Of a stretch of 11,988 nt of DNA, positions 1-7,464 are shown piece after piece. Made by a program: the position numbers and the translations under genes. The notes under the pieces are model-generated. The model ran no database searches. It saw only the letters and a program-made list of their open reading frames with translations, and had not been told where the DNA came from. The first letter of the stretch is position 1; the number at the start of each line of letters is the position of its first letter. The DNA comes from an uncultured Bacteroidales bacterium. GTDB lineage: Bacteria; Bacteroidota; Bacteroidia; Bacteroidales; Muribaculaceae. The DNA lies in the NCBI GenBank assembly GCA_900549375.1, contig URNY01000087.1, forward strand, positions 1-11,988, given 5' to 3'.

Positions 1-432
1 CAATCGATAGACGGAGGCCGAATGAGTTGCGGTGATTTCCGTCTTGATGCCGTTGTTGCTGAAAGTTGTGGAATAATATCCGGGGAGGATTGTCTCCGAC
101 TCCCGCCAGGAAATATGGCTGATGGCGTCGAGCGCCCCGGTGAACGGCTGGATGAGTATGTTGCCGTATTTGGGACCTCCGCCGGTGCCGCTTACATGCA
201 CCTGCGAGAAACCGTCGACCTGCGCGGGCATAGGAAGCCACCCGCTGTTAGGCGCCACCGTGCAGTCGGGCGACGGACGCACCATCCCGAAGGGGGGCGC
301 CGGACCGATAAATACGCGACCCAGGCCCTCCGAACCGATACGCGGATCAACGTAGCGCGTCAGATCCTCGCCGTGAATATTCAGAGATGAAGCCGAAAGA
401 ATCAGCGCCGGAACGATATGCGACAATTTCAT
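1..432 (-). CDS. GH92 family exo-alpha-mannosidase, N-terminal part (runs off left edge)
   Basis: This is an open minus-strand frame from an ATG at 432 to the window edge (144 codons, no stop). It begins MKLSHIVPALILSASSLNIHG, a Lys-containing n-region and hydrophobic stretch that looks like a signal peptide, so the enzyme is probably exported. The mature start carries hallmarks of the GH92 N-terminal beta-sandwich domain: 'YVDPRIGSEGLG' (27-38), 'PPFGMVRPSPD' (46-56), and 'GFSQVHVSGTGGGPKYGN' (74-91) followed by 'ILIQP'. GH92 enzymes are calcium-dependent exo-acting alpha-mannosidases, mostly alpha-1,2/1,3, that trim N-glycans or fungal mannan. The catalytic domain lies outside the window, so linkage specificity cannot be judged and activity is known only by family. 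It is the last visible gene of the leftward SusC/SusD operon, separated from its upstream neighbour by 162 bp containing hairpins and a direct repeat. Family assignment is secure; the substrate is not. Confidence 0.9.
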   Translation of the reverse strand, partial: MKLSHIVPALILSASSLNIHGEDLTRYVDPRIGSEGLGRVFIGPAPPFGMVRPSPDCTVAPNSGWLPMPAQVDGFSQVHVSGTGGGPKYGNILIQPFTGALDAISHISWRESETILPGYYSTTFSNNGIKTEITATHSASVYRL

Positions 433-440
433 AATCAATC

Positions 441-474
441 TAAGTTAGCCCCGATTAGATAAGTTAGCCCCGAT
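441..474 (-). repeat. Two perfect 15-bp direct repeats in the GH92 leader
   Basis: The 15-mer TAAGTTAGCCCCGAT (plus strand) occurs at 441-455 and again at 460-474, a 19-bp period. Read with the GH92 gene, the second copy ends 8 bp before its ATG. The repeat lies in the presumed 5' untranslated region. Its C4/G4 core could pair with the neighbouring G run at 477-481, giving a small CCCC-GATAA-GGGG hairpin. A regulatory role is only inference; a simple duplication is the alternative. Confidence 0.8.
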
Positions 475-479
475 AAGGG

Positions 480-509
480 GGAGGCGCGCCGTTTGCGCGG
501 CACGCCTCC
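480..509 (-). other. GC-rich hairpin upstream of the GH92 gene
   Basis: Positions 480-491 pair with 498-509 around a 6-nt loop. The 12-bp stem has one irregular pair (487/502), which is C-A in plus-strand RNA but an acceptable G-U in minus-strand RNA. That favours a role in the leftward transcript. The following minus-strand sequence is CCCCTTATC rather than a U tract, so this is not a clean intrinsic terminator. It could be an attenuator or an RNA-stability element for the GH92 message. Confidence 0.55.
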
Positions 510-536
510 GTTATCTATCTTGTAGATAAATTTAGC

Positions 537-590
537 AAAAAGAAAAGAATGGTTTCTATGAAACCGAGAGGTTTGTGAGAATCACAAACC
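537..590 (-). terminator. Tandem-hairpin terminator after the two-module secreted protein gene
   Basis: Four bases past the TAA stop of the 595-2184 gene there is a perfect 9-bp stem with a 3-nt loop (570-590; arms GGTTTGTGA/TCACAAACC). A second, 6-bp stem follows at 551-565 (GGTTTC/GAAACC). In the leftward transcript the second hairpin leads into ATTCTTTTCTTTTT (550-537), a good U-rich tract. This is a convincing intrinsic terminator. Some read-through, or an unrecognised promoter, must feed the GH92 gene beyond it. Confidence 0.8.
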
Positions 591-594
591 GGCG

Positions 595-2184
595 TTATTT
601 GATTACGCGTTTGGAGACCTTGTTACCCTGACGCACGATGAAGATACCGTTGGAGGGATTGGCTACGCGCACACCCTGAAGGTTATAGTACTCAACAGGA
701 GCGTTCTCATCTACCATCTCGATCTCGTTCACAGCGGAACCCTGAGCATTCTCATCCCAAACCTTGAGAGTCTGGTCTGCCCATGCGTGCCAGTAACCGT
801 CGCTTGTGTTTTCGTTCTTACCCATGCCGATCCATACTTTTGCAGGCTCTTTGAGCTCGAACTCAACATACTGATAATATTTCTCAGGTTCGTTTACGAA
901 AGCTGCGGCAGCCTCGCGCTCGTTACCGGAGTCATTACGATAGATATTCTTGTTGCGGGTCTCGTAGGGGATAACGTCTTTCCAATCATCATACTTTTCA
1001 GGAGCATCGTTACCTGCTACACGCACGGGGTTGTTGTGGGGCATAGCGTTGAGATCACCATTTGTAATCTCCCAGCAGTCTTTGATACGGACGCGTACAT
1101 CCTTACCTTCGGTAAGATCGCCCATATCCTCCGACCAGTTCAGATCATTAGGACAAACTGCATTCTGCGACATAAAGAGATAAGCATGATCGTAATCAGC
1201 GCTCTTTGCATCATAGTCCTTTGCGTCAAACCAGTCTTTCGGAGTGCGGTTCACCTTTCCATAAGCAGGCTGTGGAGTCATATCTGCTAAAAAGTTGGAG
1301 CAGGGCCATTTGTGGTTGTAGTAGTTGCCCTTTGCATCAACTTCCGATCCGTAGCGGTGGAATGTGAGCATACCGAAGCGATATTTGCCTGCGGGGAGCT
1401 TAATCTGCTGACCATACTTGTAGGGAGAACCACCGCATTTGCGATAAGCGCCACCACCTGAGCCATCTTTCTGCATGTCGGGCGTTTTTACTTTACCACC
1501 TGAATTCAACTGGTTCCAAGCTGTATCATCAGCCGGGATGCGCATATAGTTCTTATCACCGTTTTTCTCTTCATGTTTCACACCTTTAGAGAAATCGCCG
1601 TTGATGATAGCCACTTCTCCATCGGGACCCTGAATCTTGAAATTAGAAAAAGCGCACCATTCATCATGATATGAACCTGTATTGTAGATACCGAATACGA
1701 GGTCGCCTCCTTTATGATCAACTTCCACAGTATTCACATATTTACCGGCATTGAATGCATTATAAGCTTCTTCTCGGCCATTGGGGAAAGTTGTCATATC
1801 CTCCTCGAAAAGACCTTTAACAGCCTTTTTGGAATCGCCGATGAATATGAATGCTGTGTGAAGGTCATCGCGACCTTTCATGTTTTCTTTGGAATAATCG
1901 TTATTTCCGCAACGGTAGAAAGCATTGCAGGTAAGAGTATACTTGCCGGCTTTGGCATTTCCGATTACCTGATATGCACGGAAAGCACTGTTCCAGACCT
2001 CGGCTACTTTGAAATCCTGGTCAACTTGAGATATGACACCCTGCCATCCCGGGATGTAAGCGGCATCCTTCACATATTTGTGGGTTACGTCCACCCAGTT
2101 GCCGGCGTTGGCCGACACTGCCATTGCAACTGCGGCACCTGCCAGCAGAAGATTGCGTTTCATGTAATTAGTACGCATAAGCAT
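595..2184 (-). CDS. Secreted two-module protein with a T9SS-like C-terminal tail, function unknown
   Basis: The frame has 529 codons. The first ATG (2184) gives MLMRTNYMKRNLLLAGAAVA; the ATG at 2163 (residue 8) gives a cleaner signal peptide, MKRNLLLAGAAVAMAVSANA|G, and is the likelier start. No catalytic motif is recognised. Two similar modules are visible. Module 1 (about 60-185) has 'AYQVIGNAKAGKYTLTCNAFYRCG' features and ends 'DEWCAFSNFKI'. Module 2 (about 246-476) has 'KLPAGKYRFGMLTFHRYG' and ends 'GYWHAWADQTLKVW'. Both look like galactose-binding-type beta sandwiches, so glycan or surface binding is plausible but inferred. The tail (about 497-529; 'EYYNLQGVRV...NGIFIVRQGNK...KRVIK') resembles type A type-IX-secretion sorting domains. 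The gene lies between the susD-like gene and the GH92 gene, where SusE/F-like surface glycan-binding proteins often sit. It looks less GC-rich than its neighbours. Confidence 0.8.
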   Translation of the reverse strand: MLMRTNYMKRNLLLAGAAVAMAVSANAGNWVDVTHKYVKDAAYIPGWQGVISQVDQDFKVAEVWNSAFRAYQVIGNAKAGKYTLTCNAFYRCGNNDYSKENMKGRDDLHTAFIFIGDSKKAVKGLFEEDMTTFPNGREEAYNAFNAGKYVNTVEVDHKGGDLVFGIYNTGSYHDEWCAFSNFKIQGPDGEVAIINGDFSKGVKHEEKNGDKNYMRIPADDTAWNQLNSGGKVKTPDMQKDGSGGGAYRKCGGSPYKYGQQIKLPAGKYRFGMLTFHRYGSEVDAKGNYYNHKWPCSNFLADMTPQPAYGKVNRTPKDWFDAKDYDAKSADYDHAYLFMSQNAVCPNDLNWSEDMGDLTEGKDVRVRIKDCWEITNGDLNAMPHNNPVRVAGNDAPEKYDDWKDVIPYETRNKNIYRNDSGNEREAAAAFVNEPEKYYQYVEFELKEPAKVWIGMGKNENTSDGYWHAWADQTLKVWDENAQGSAVNEIEMVDENAPVEYYNLQGVRVANPSNGIFIVRQGNKVSKRVIK

Positions 2185-2287
2185 TAAATTATTAGGTTAA
2201 TAAAAGATTGTTGTTATTGTTTTGTTTTTTTTAATATTTAGCTTTCAACCGCTGTGAGTCGTGGAGCGACTGCACGGCCTGTGTTAT

Positions 2288-2341
2288 TAAAAATTCTGAT
2301 TGTTTGTCTGCCGGCCAAATGGCCGGCAGACAAACAATCAG
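2288..2341 (-). terminator. Perfect 21-bp-stem hairpin directly after the susD-like stop codon
   Basis: Positions 2296-2316 are exactly complementary to 2321-2341 around the loop AAAT (2317-2320). The stem begins at the base immediately after the TAA stop (2342-2344). In the leftward transcript the hairpin is followed by AATTTTTAATAAC, with five consecutive U residues. This is a strong intrinsic terminator or attenuator for susCD. It would lower expression of the downstream genes or protect the 3' end of the susCD message. Confidence 0.85.
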
Positions 2342-4084
2342 TTAGATTCCTGCGTATCCGGGGTTCTGGCTCCAGTTGGTGTTGGCGTTGAGGATATCCT
2401 GATGGATAGGCATCAGACGGCGGTTGGGATCCTTGGCTCCCTCGCGCTCTACCCAATGGAACTGAGTATGCGCCTCGTCGTCCCATACTTTATAGCGGTT
2501 CTTCTCGCCCCAATCAGCCTCGAACTGGCCGAAGCGGATAAGGTCGTTGCGGCGCCAGGGCTCGAGGATGAACTCGCGCGAACGCTCGTCGAGAAGTTCC
2601 TGGAATGTCGGAGTGCCTGCAACGTGCGGAGCGGAGGAGCAATCGCGCACCTGATTCATCAGCGATGCGGGAGTATCGCCGTTGGTGGCCGTAGCACCGC
2701 GCATGATGCACTCAGCCTTCGTCAGAAGGATATCGGCAAAGCGGAAGATAGGATAGTCGTTTGCCTGCTGGCGGCTCCAGAGGGTATAATCCTCCTCGCG
2801 TGGAGGATATTTGCAGAGGCGGGCACCTTTCTGAACATTGAGCAGTGCCGTACCATTAGCGACGTTTGTCTTGTTAACCGCGGGCAGGGATTCATCTCCG
2901 AGCGAGTAGATGCTGCCATCATCGAAATCGAAATCAACGCGATAATTGAGCTGCCCGACCAATGTATTGGGTTTAGTGACATCCTTATAGAGCATTATAG
3001 GCTCATCGGTGAACTCATAGTTGGAATTCATCTTATACTGCGGGCCCTTAAGCACAATCTTGTTGCGCTCGTCGCCGGGGAGGCAGAAACGTGCAACGGC
3101 TTCTTTAGTCATCACGGTATTACCGGCTGTCGACATAGGGTTCTCCCATCCGTAAGGGGGAGGCGTGAGCTGACCTTCTCTCTTGAATGCGAACCAGCGG
3201 TGCCAGGTAATGGTGCCGTCACCCTTCGTGGCGGGATCCACATCATGAGCATAGATGAAGTCCTTGATGTGTACGCCGTTGTCGGGGAAGAATTTCTTGC
3301 GGTATCCCACTCCGACCTCAAAGATGCCGGACTTGATGATCTCATCGCACCATTTCACGCAGTCATCGAGCTTCTCGTTGGGCGTGTCGTTGGTCACCGT
3401 AGTGATCGGGTTGGTATATACGCCCCAGTTGAGATAGAGCTTCACGAGCAGCGAAGCGGCCATCCAGTAGTTGGGTTTGCCATAGGTGGAGGCATCGTTC
3501 TTCTTGCTCAGTCCATCCTCCTGACCGAGGATTTCGAGGAGTTCCTTCTCGATCCAGCGGGCAACGTCGGCACGGGGCTGACGGTCGATGCGCTCACCCT
3601 CCTGCACCACATGGTCCATGATAGGCACATCGCCCCAGAGCTCCATCATCCAGAAATGATAGTAGGCACGCATTGCGCGGACAGGAGCCACGATAGGATC
3701 GTTCTGTTCCGGACCGCCGTAGGCCAGAATCTTGGAGTTGCACTGGGTGTTGCCTTCCATACATCCCGAAATCATACGGGTGTTCCAGTTGGCGAGGGTC
3801 AGAGAGTGGATCGAGCCGTTGATGGCGCGGCCGTCATCGTAGTAGTTACCGAGCGTATAGCATACTCCCATGATCTCGTCGCCCTGATTCACCACTCCTT
3901 CGTTGAAGTCGCGGCCGAACCAGCCGTAAAGATAGCGGTAGCAGCTGTTGAATTCTCCCTCCACGGCAATCGGGTTGTCGGGAAGATTCTCATAGCGTGT
4001 GTCGAGATTGATGTCGAGGTCGGTGCAACCGGTCATGCCGACAAGTGCGGCTCCCAACATCAATGTCTTGATATATGATTTCAT
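2342..4084 (-). CDS. SusD/RagB-family glycan-binding surface lipoprotein
   Basis: SusD-like proteins sit on the outer face of the outer membrane, bind a glycan and act as a lid on their SusC partner. The 580-residue length is typical. The N-terminus MKSYIKTLMLGAALVGMTGC ends in a lipobox (MTGC) with Cys20 as lipidation site, followed by acidic residues (TDLD) as in many surface-exported lipoproteins. Family features seen: 'RAMRAYYHFWMMELWGDVPIM' around 137-156 (the TPR-like helical core), 'FRFADILLTKAE' in the C-terminal half, 'LLDERSREF...EPWRRNDLIRFGQF' around 497-521, and the closing 'LMPIHQDILNAN...QNPGY' (about 565-577). It lies 30 bp downstream of the susC-like gene, so the two are co-transcribed. 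The ligand cannot be read from the sequence; the GH92 gene further along suggests a mannose-containing glycan. Confidence 0.96.
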   Translation of the reverse strand: MKSYIKTLMLGAALVGMTGCTDLDINLDTRYENLPDNPIAVEGEFNSCYRYLYGWFGRDFNEGVVNQGDEIMGVCYTLGNYYDDGRAINGSIHSLTLANWNTRMISGCMEGNTQCNSKILAYGGPEQNDPIVAPVRAMRAYYHFWMMELWGDVPIMDHVVQEGERIDRQPRADVARWIEKELLEILGQEDGLSKKNDASTYGKPNYWMAASLLVKLYLNWGVYTNPITTVTNDTPNEKLDDCVKWCDEIIKSGIFEVGVGYRKKFFPDNGVHIKDFIYAHDVDPATKGDGTITWHRWFAFKREGQLTPPPYGWENPMSTAGNTVMTKEAVARFCLPGDERNKIVLKGPQYKMNSNYEFTDEPIMLYKDVTKPNTLVGQLNYRVDFDFDDGSIYSLGDESLPAVNKTNVANGTALLNVQKGARLCKYPPREEDYTLWSRQQANDYPIFRFADILLTKAECIMRGATATNGDTPASLMNQVRDCSSAPHVAGTPTFQELLDERSREFILEPWRRNDLIRFGQFEADWGEKNRYKVWDDEAHTQFHWVEREGAKDPNRRLMPIHQDILNANTNWSQNPGYAGI

Positions 4085-4114
4085 ATTCTTTCCAAATTAA
4101 TCTTAAAACCTGAA

Positions 4115-7100
4115 TTAGAAATTGATGTTGAGGCCCACGAGGATCTGGCGTGTGCGGGGATAATGGTCCCAGCGGGTGTCGTGTCCCGGCTCGAGACCGC
4201 CGAGGCAGATCTCCGGGTCACGGCCCTTGTAGCCTGTGATCGTGAATACGTTGTTGGCCGATACATAGAGGCGGACATCGCGCAACCAGCCGTTGAAGCA
4301 GTTGCGGAAGGTATAGCCGAGAGTAATGGTGGCGAGCTTGAAGTAGCTGCCGTTCTCCAGATAGCGGTTGGAGGGATAGTGGGCCAGACCGTCGGTGGCG
4401 AGCTGCTCGTCGCGTACGGATGCCAGCACGTTCTTACCCTGCGAAACGGCGCCGATATAGGAGAAGTATGCACGGGGCTCGTTGAAGATCTTCTGGCCGA
4501 ACACTCCGGTGAAGAAGAGATTGAGGTCGAAGTTCTTCCATGTCAGGTTGTTGTTCCATCCGAGAGTGAGTTTCGGCTGGGCGGTTCCGGCTTTGACGCG
4601 GTCTTTCTCGCCGGGGTTCTGCGTTGTGACGCGGTTGCCGTTCTCGTCGAGGACATAATCGCCGGTCGTGGCGTCATGCTCGTAGAAGGTGGACTCACCT
4701 TTGTCGTTGTAACCTGCCCATTCCCAGAGGTAGAACGTACCGATAGGTTCCCCCTCCACAATGCGCTGCGTTGTACAGCCCTGCGACAGACCCGGCATGT
4801 TCGGGTCGTAGCGGTTCAGGATACCGGCGTTGAACTCGGTGTTGGAAACTGACACTACCTTGTTGCTGTTGTGCGAGAGGTTAAGAGACGTGTTCCATGT
4901 GAAGGGACCCTGGATGGGAACTGCGTTGATCGTGAGCTCGACGCCGCGGTTGCGCATCTTGCCGACGTTGGCGGTGAGCTTGTCGACGGGATAGATGGCC
5001 GTGGATACGGGATAATCCCAGATCATGTCCTTGGTGTCCTTGTTGTAGTATTCGATCGTACCGTTGATGCGGCCGTTGAGGAATGCGAAGTCAAGACCGA
5101 TGTTGAGCATCGTGGTGGTTTCCCATTTCAGGTTGTCGTTGACGTTGCGGGCTGCCTTGAGGCTCTTGTAGCTATGCTCCACGCCCTGCTCGTCGACATA
5201 AGTGAAACGGGAACCGGCCTCGTAGAAGAAGCGGGAGGTATAGATGTCGAAACCCTGGGCGTTACCGCTCTGTCCCCAGCCCACACGGACCTTGAGGTCG
5301 CTGAGCCAGGAGGCGCTGCTCTCCATGAAATCCTCGCCGGTGATACGCCATGCCACGGAAGCCGAGGGGAATGTGGCCCATTTGTTGTTGCTTCCGAAAG
5401 TGGAGGCACCGTCGCGGCGGACAGCCGCCTGCACAAGATATTTCGATTTGTAGGAATAGTTGGCGCGACCGTAGAAAGAGATCATGCGCGTGTCGGAACG
5501 GAGCTTGCCCCAGACAGGGTCGGTGTCCCATGCATTGGCCATACCTATGTCGTTCCAGCCGAGGCTGTCGTCATAATAGTTGTAGCCTTTGGCTCCGAAA
5601 CCGTCTTCATTGTTGTGTTCCTCCCATGAATAACCGGCCATGAGAGCCATGCGGTGATCCTCGCCGAAGTCTTTGTCGTAGTTTGCGAAGATCTCCATCA
5701 GCTTGCTCTCCCAGTCCAATGTCTCGCGGGAAACCTGTCCGTGACGGTAGTTGGTCTGCGACTGTGTGGAGAGATATTCCTTATACTGTTTGTTCTGGTT
5801 CTCGTAGGCGAAGTTGGCGTTGAGGAAAAGACCCTCGATGATTTTAAGACGGGCTTTGCCTGTTACCTGGAAGCGTTTGTATGTGGCGCGCGAACGATCC
5901 TCATAGATCTGGGCGAGCGGGTTGTAATACTGCGACACGTCGGAGTTGCGATACCATGTGCCGTCCTCGTTGCGGACAGGCTCGAGGGGGGAATAGTAAT
6001 ACATGGCTTCGTAAACCGATGCACCCTGCTTGTTGCGGGGCACGCCCCATTCGTTGCGGATATTGCCGTTGACGCCGACGCCGAGAAGCAGACGGTCTTT
6101 CAGCACTTTCGTCTCAACGTATGCTCGGGCGGTGAAGAGGTTGTTGCCCACACCCTTGATGATACCGTCGCGCTTGATATAGTTCACGGAAGCGTTATAG
6201 CTTGTGCTCTTCGAGCCGCCGGATATCGAGAGGTTGTGGTTGGTGGCGAAACCGGTGCGCTGAGTCTCCTTTGCCCAGTTGGTGTCGGCGCCCTTGTCGT
6301 TGGGAAGCGACAGGTTGTTGTCGGCCGCATACTGACGGAGCTCGGAAGCCGTCATCATCTTATGGTCGTTGGCGATGCGCTCCCAGGATACATATCCCTG
6401 ATAGGATACGCGCGCGGGGCCCTCGCTGCCTCTCTTGGTCGTCACGATGATCACACCGTTGGCGGCCTTCGAACCGTAGATGGCCGTGGCAGAAGCGTCG
6501 CGGAGCACGTCGATGCTCTCGATATCGGACGGCGGAATAAGGTTGAGGTTCACGCCGGGAATACCGTCGACCACATAAAGAGGCTCTGTGGAACCGTTAA
6601 GTGTCGAAGCACCGCGGAGGGTCATCGAGTTCACTCCGCCGTTTGGGTCGGAGTTCTGAACCACCACAAGACCCGGCACCTTGCCCTGAAGCAGCTGACC
6701 GGGATCCGTATACGATCCGACGTTGAGGTCTTTGGAGTTCACCGTGGTGATCGAGCCCGTGAGGTCTTTCTTCTTCATGGTGCCGTAACCGATCACCACT
6801 ACCTCGTCGAGCATCTCGTTGTCTTCCTTGAGCACGATGTTCATCACCGAGTTCGTGACGGCAACTTCCTTGGAAGCGTAACCGATGTAGGAGACTCTGA
6901 GTTTCTTACCCTTGGCGGCTTCGATTTTGAAGCGACCGTCGGCATCGGTGGCCGTGCCGGTGTTGGTGCCGACTACGAACACGCTCGCGCCGATCAGAGG
7001 TTCACCCTGCTCGTCGGTCACTGTTCCGGTAATTGAATTCTGGGCCTTCGCCGACAGACCGGTCAGCAGGCACACCATAAACATGGCGAGCCATAGCCCT

Positions 7101-7156
7101 TTTCTGCAGACACGCGGAGCCTTCGCTCCCGCGCCGTTTGACTGTGCAAAGTTCAT
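4115..7156 (-). CDS. SusC/RagA-family TonB-dependent outer-membrane transporter
   Basis: The protein has 1013 residues, a usual length for SusC homologues, and imports glycan fragments across the outer membrane using TonB energy. The start at 7156 gives a long basic n-region, then a hydrophobic core (about 20-36) and a likely cleavage after 'LSAKA' (38). Residues 40-112 form a carboxypeptidase-D regulatory-like domain ('ITGTVTDEQGEPLIGASVFV', 'GTATDADGRF', 'VSYIGYASKEV'). A TonB-box-type segment 'DEVVVIGYG' (117-125) follows, then the plug domain (about 130-245, including 'LRGASTLNG', 'PLYVVDGIPG', 'IESIDVLRDASATAIYGSKAANG'). The rest is the 22-strand barrel, closing with 'RTRQILVGLNINF' and a terminal Phe as expected for an outer-membrane barrel. 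It is the first gene of the leftward operon, paired with the SusD-like gene 30 bp away. No carboxypeptidase-like signalling extension indicating anti-sigma control was seen. Confidence 0.97.
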   Translation of the reverse strand: MNFAQSNGAGAKAPRVCRKGLWLAMFMVCLLTGLSAKAQNSITGTVTDEQGEPLIGASVFVVGTNTGTATDADGRFKIEAAKGKKLRVSYIGYASKEVAVTNSVMNIVLKEDNEMLDEVVVIGYGTMKKKDLTGSITTVNSKDLNVGSYTDPGQLLQGKVPGLVVVQNSDPNGGVNSMTLRGASTLNGSTEPLYVVDGIPGVNLNLIPPSDIESIDVLRDASATAIYGSKAANGVIIVTTKRGSEGPARVSYQGYVSWERIANDHKMMTASELRQYAADNNLSLPNDKGADTNWAKETQRTGFATNHNLSISGGSKSTSYNASVNYIKRDGIIKGVGNNLFTARAYVETKVLKDRLLLGVGVNGNIRNEWGVPRNKQGASVYEAMYYYSPLEPVRNEDGTWYRNSDVSQYYNPLAQIYEDRSRATYKRFQVTGKARLKIIEGLFLNANFAYENQNKQYKEYLSTQSQTNYRHGQVSRETLDWESKLMEIFANYDKDFGEDHRMALMAGYSWEEHNNEDGFGAKGYNYYDDSLGWNDIGMANAWDTDPVWGKLRSDTRMISFYGRANYSYKSKYLVQAAVRRDGASTFGSNNKWATFPSASVAWRITGEDFMESSASWLSDLKVRVGWGQSGNAQGFDIYTSRFFYEAGSRFTYVDEQGVEHSYKSLKAARNVNDNLKWETTTMLNIGLDFAFLNGRINGTIEYYNKDTKDMIWDYPVSTAIYPVDKLTANVGKMRNRGVELTINAVPIQGPFTWNTSLNLSHNSNKVVSVSNTEFNAGILNRYDPNMPGLSQGCTTQRIVEGEPIGTFYLWEWAGYNDKGESTFYEHDATTGDYVLDENGNRVTTQNPGEKDRVKAGTAQPKLTLGWNNNLTWKNFDLNLFFTGVFGQKIFNEPRAYFSYIGAVSQGKNVLASVRDEQLATDGLAHYPSNRYLENGSYFKLATITLGYTFRNCFNGWLRDVRLYVSANNVFTITGYKGRDPEICLGGLEPGHDTRWDHYPRTRQILVGLNINF

Positions 7157-7285
7157 GAATGTAAGGTTAACTTATGGTATTAAATATATTTCCAAATTCA
7201 GACTGCCCTTCGGCATATCTTTATTGATGAGAGCTTTCCATCGGAGGAGCGATTATAGAATCCGCCGGTTCCAATTCCAGTGTCG

Positions 7286-7316
7286 CAAATATAATTAGTT
7301 ATAAGTGTAAAATGAA
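7286..7316 (-). promoter_or_regulatory. Probable promoter of the leftward susCD operon
   Basis: On the minus strand TATATTTG (7293-7286) matches the Bacteroidetes -7 consensus TAnnTTTG exactly. The -33 element, about 19 bp upstream (TTCA, 7316-7313), is a weak match to TTTG, which may mean an activator is needed. Transcription would start near 7279, leaving a leader of roughly 120 nt before the SusC start at 7156. The rest of the 308-bp divergent gap holds AT-rich sequence and two TTAACAT copies (7332-7338, 7342-7348) but no gene. Confidence 0.55.
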
Positions 7317-7383
7317 CACTCTTTACATCTTTTAACATTTATTAACATCGCCGACCCCCATTTCACCCGCAAACAGAATAAAA

Positions 7384-7413
7384 TTGAAATTCCCCGATTT
7401 TTTGTTAATTTTG
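7384..7413 (+). promoter_or_regulatory. Promoter of the sugar symporter gene
   Basis: TTG at 7384-7386 (-33 type) is followed after 19 bp by TAATTTTG (7406-7413), an exact match to the Bacteroidetes -7 consensus TAnnTTTG. Transcription would begin around 7420, at the edge of the 14-bp tandem repeat, leaving a leader of about 45 nt before the ATG at 7465. This also argues against translation starting at the in-frame TTG at 7384. Confidence 0.65.
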
Positions 7414-7420
7414 CTTCTTG

Positions 7421-7460
7421 CATTCAAAATTCAACATTCAAAATTCAACATTCAAAATTA
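7421..7460 (+). repeat. 14-bp tandem repeat (2.9 copies) in the symporter leader
   Basis: The unit CATTCAAAATTCAA occurs at 7421-7434 and 7435-7448, with a third, nearly complete copy (CATTCAAAATTA) at 7449-7460. The array fills almost the whole predicted 5' leader, ending 4 bp before the ATG at 7465. Copies are identical over shared positions, suggesting recent slippage or duplication. Copy-number change would alter leader length without changing the protein start. AT-rich, unstructured leaders favour translation in Bacteroidetes, so the array may serve as a ribosome-access region. Confidence 0.85.
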
Positions 7461-7464
7461 TCCC

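Noticed and set aside
22..390. Plus-strand small frames at the left edge
   Set aside because: The minus strand here encodes a recognisable GH92 N-terminus with signal peptide. The plus frames are shadows.
2300..4078. Long plus-strand open frame (592 codons) opposite the SusD gene
   Set aside because: It is antisense to a secure SusD-family gene, has no recognisable family motif, and arises from the G/C-biased third positions of the real gene. It also begins inside the terminator hairpin.
5654..7036. Plus-strand open frame (460 codons) opposite the SusC gene
   Set aside because: The opposite strand carries unambiguous SusC domains. The product is a Val/Gly/His-rich shadow with no signal or motif.
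7421..7460. Possible CRISPR-like array
   Set aside because: Units are 14 bp, directly adjacent with no spacers, and there are fewer than three full copies. It is a simple tandem repeat.
7384..7464. TTG start for the symporter, adding 27 residues
   Set aside because: The extension would translate the promoter and the 14-bp repeats, and the family normally starts with a short basic segment before TM1, as given by the ATG at 7465.
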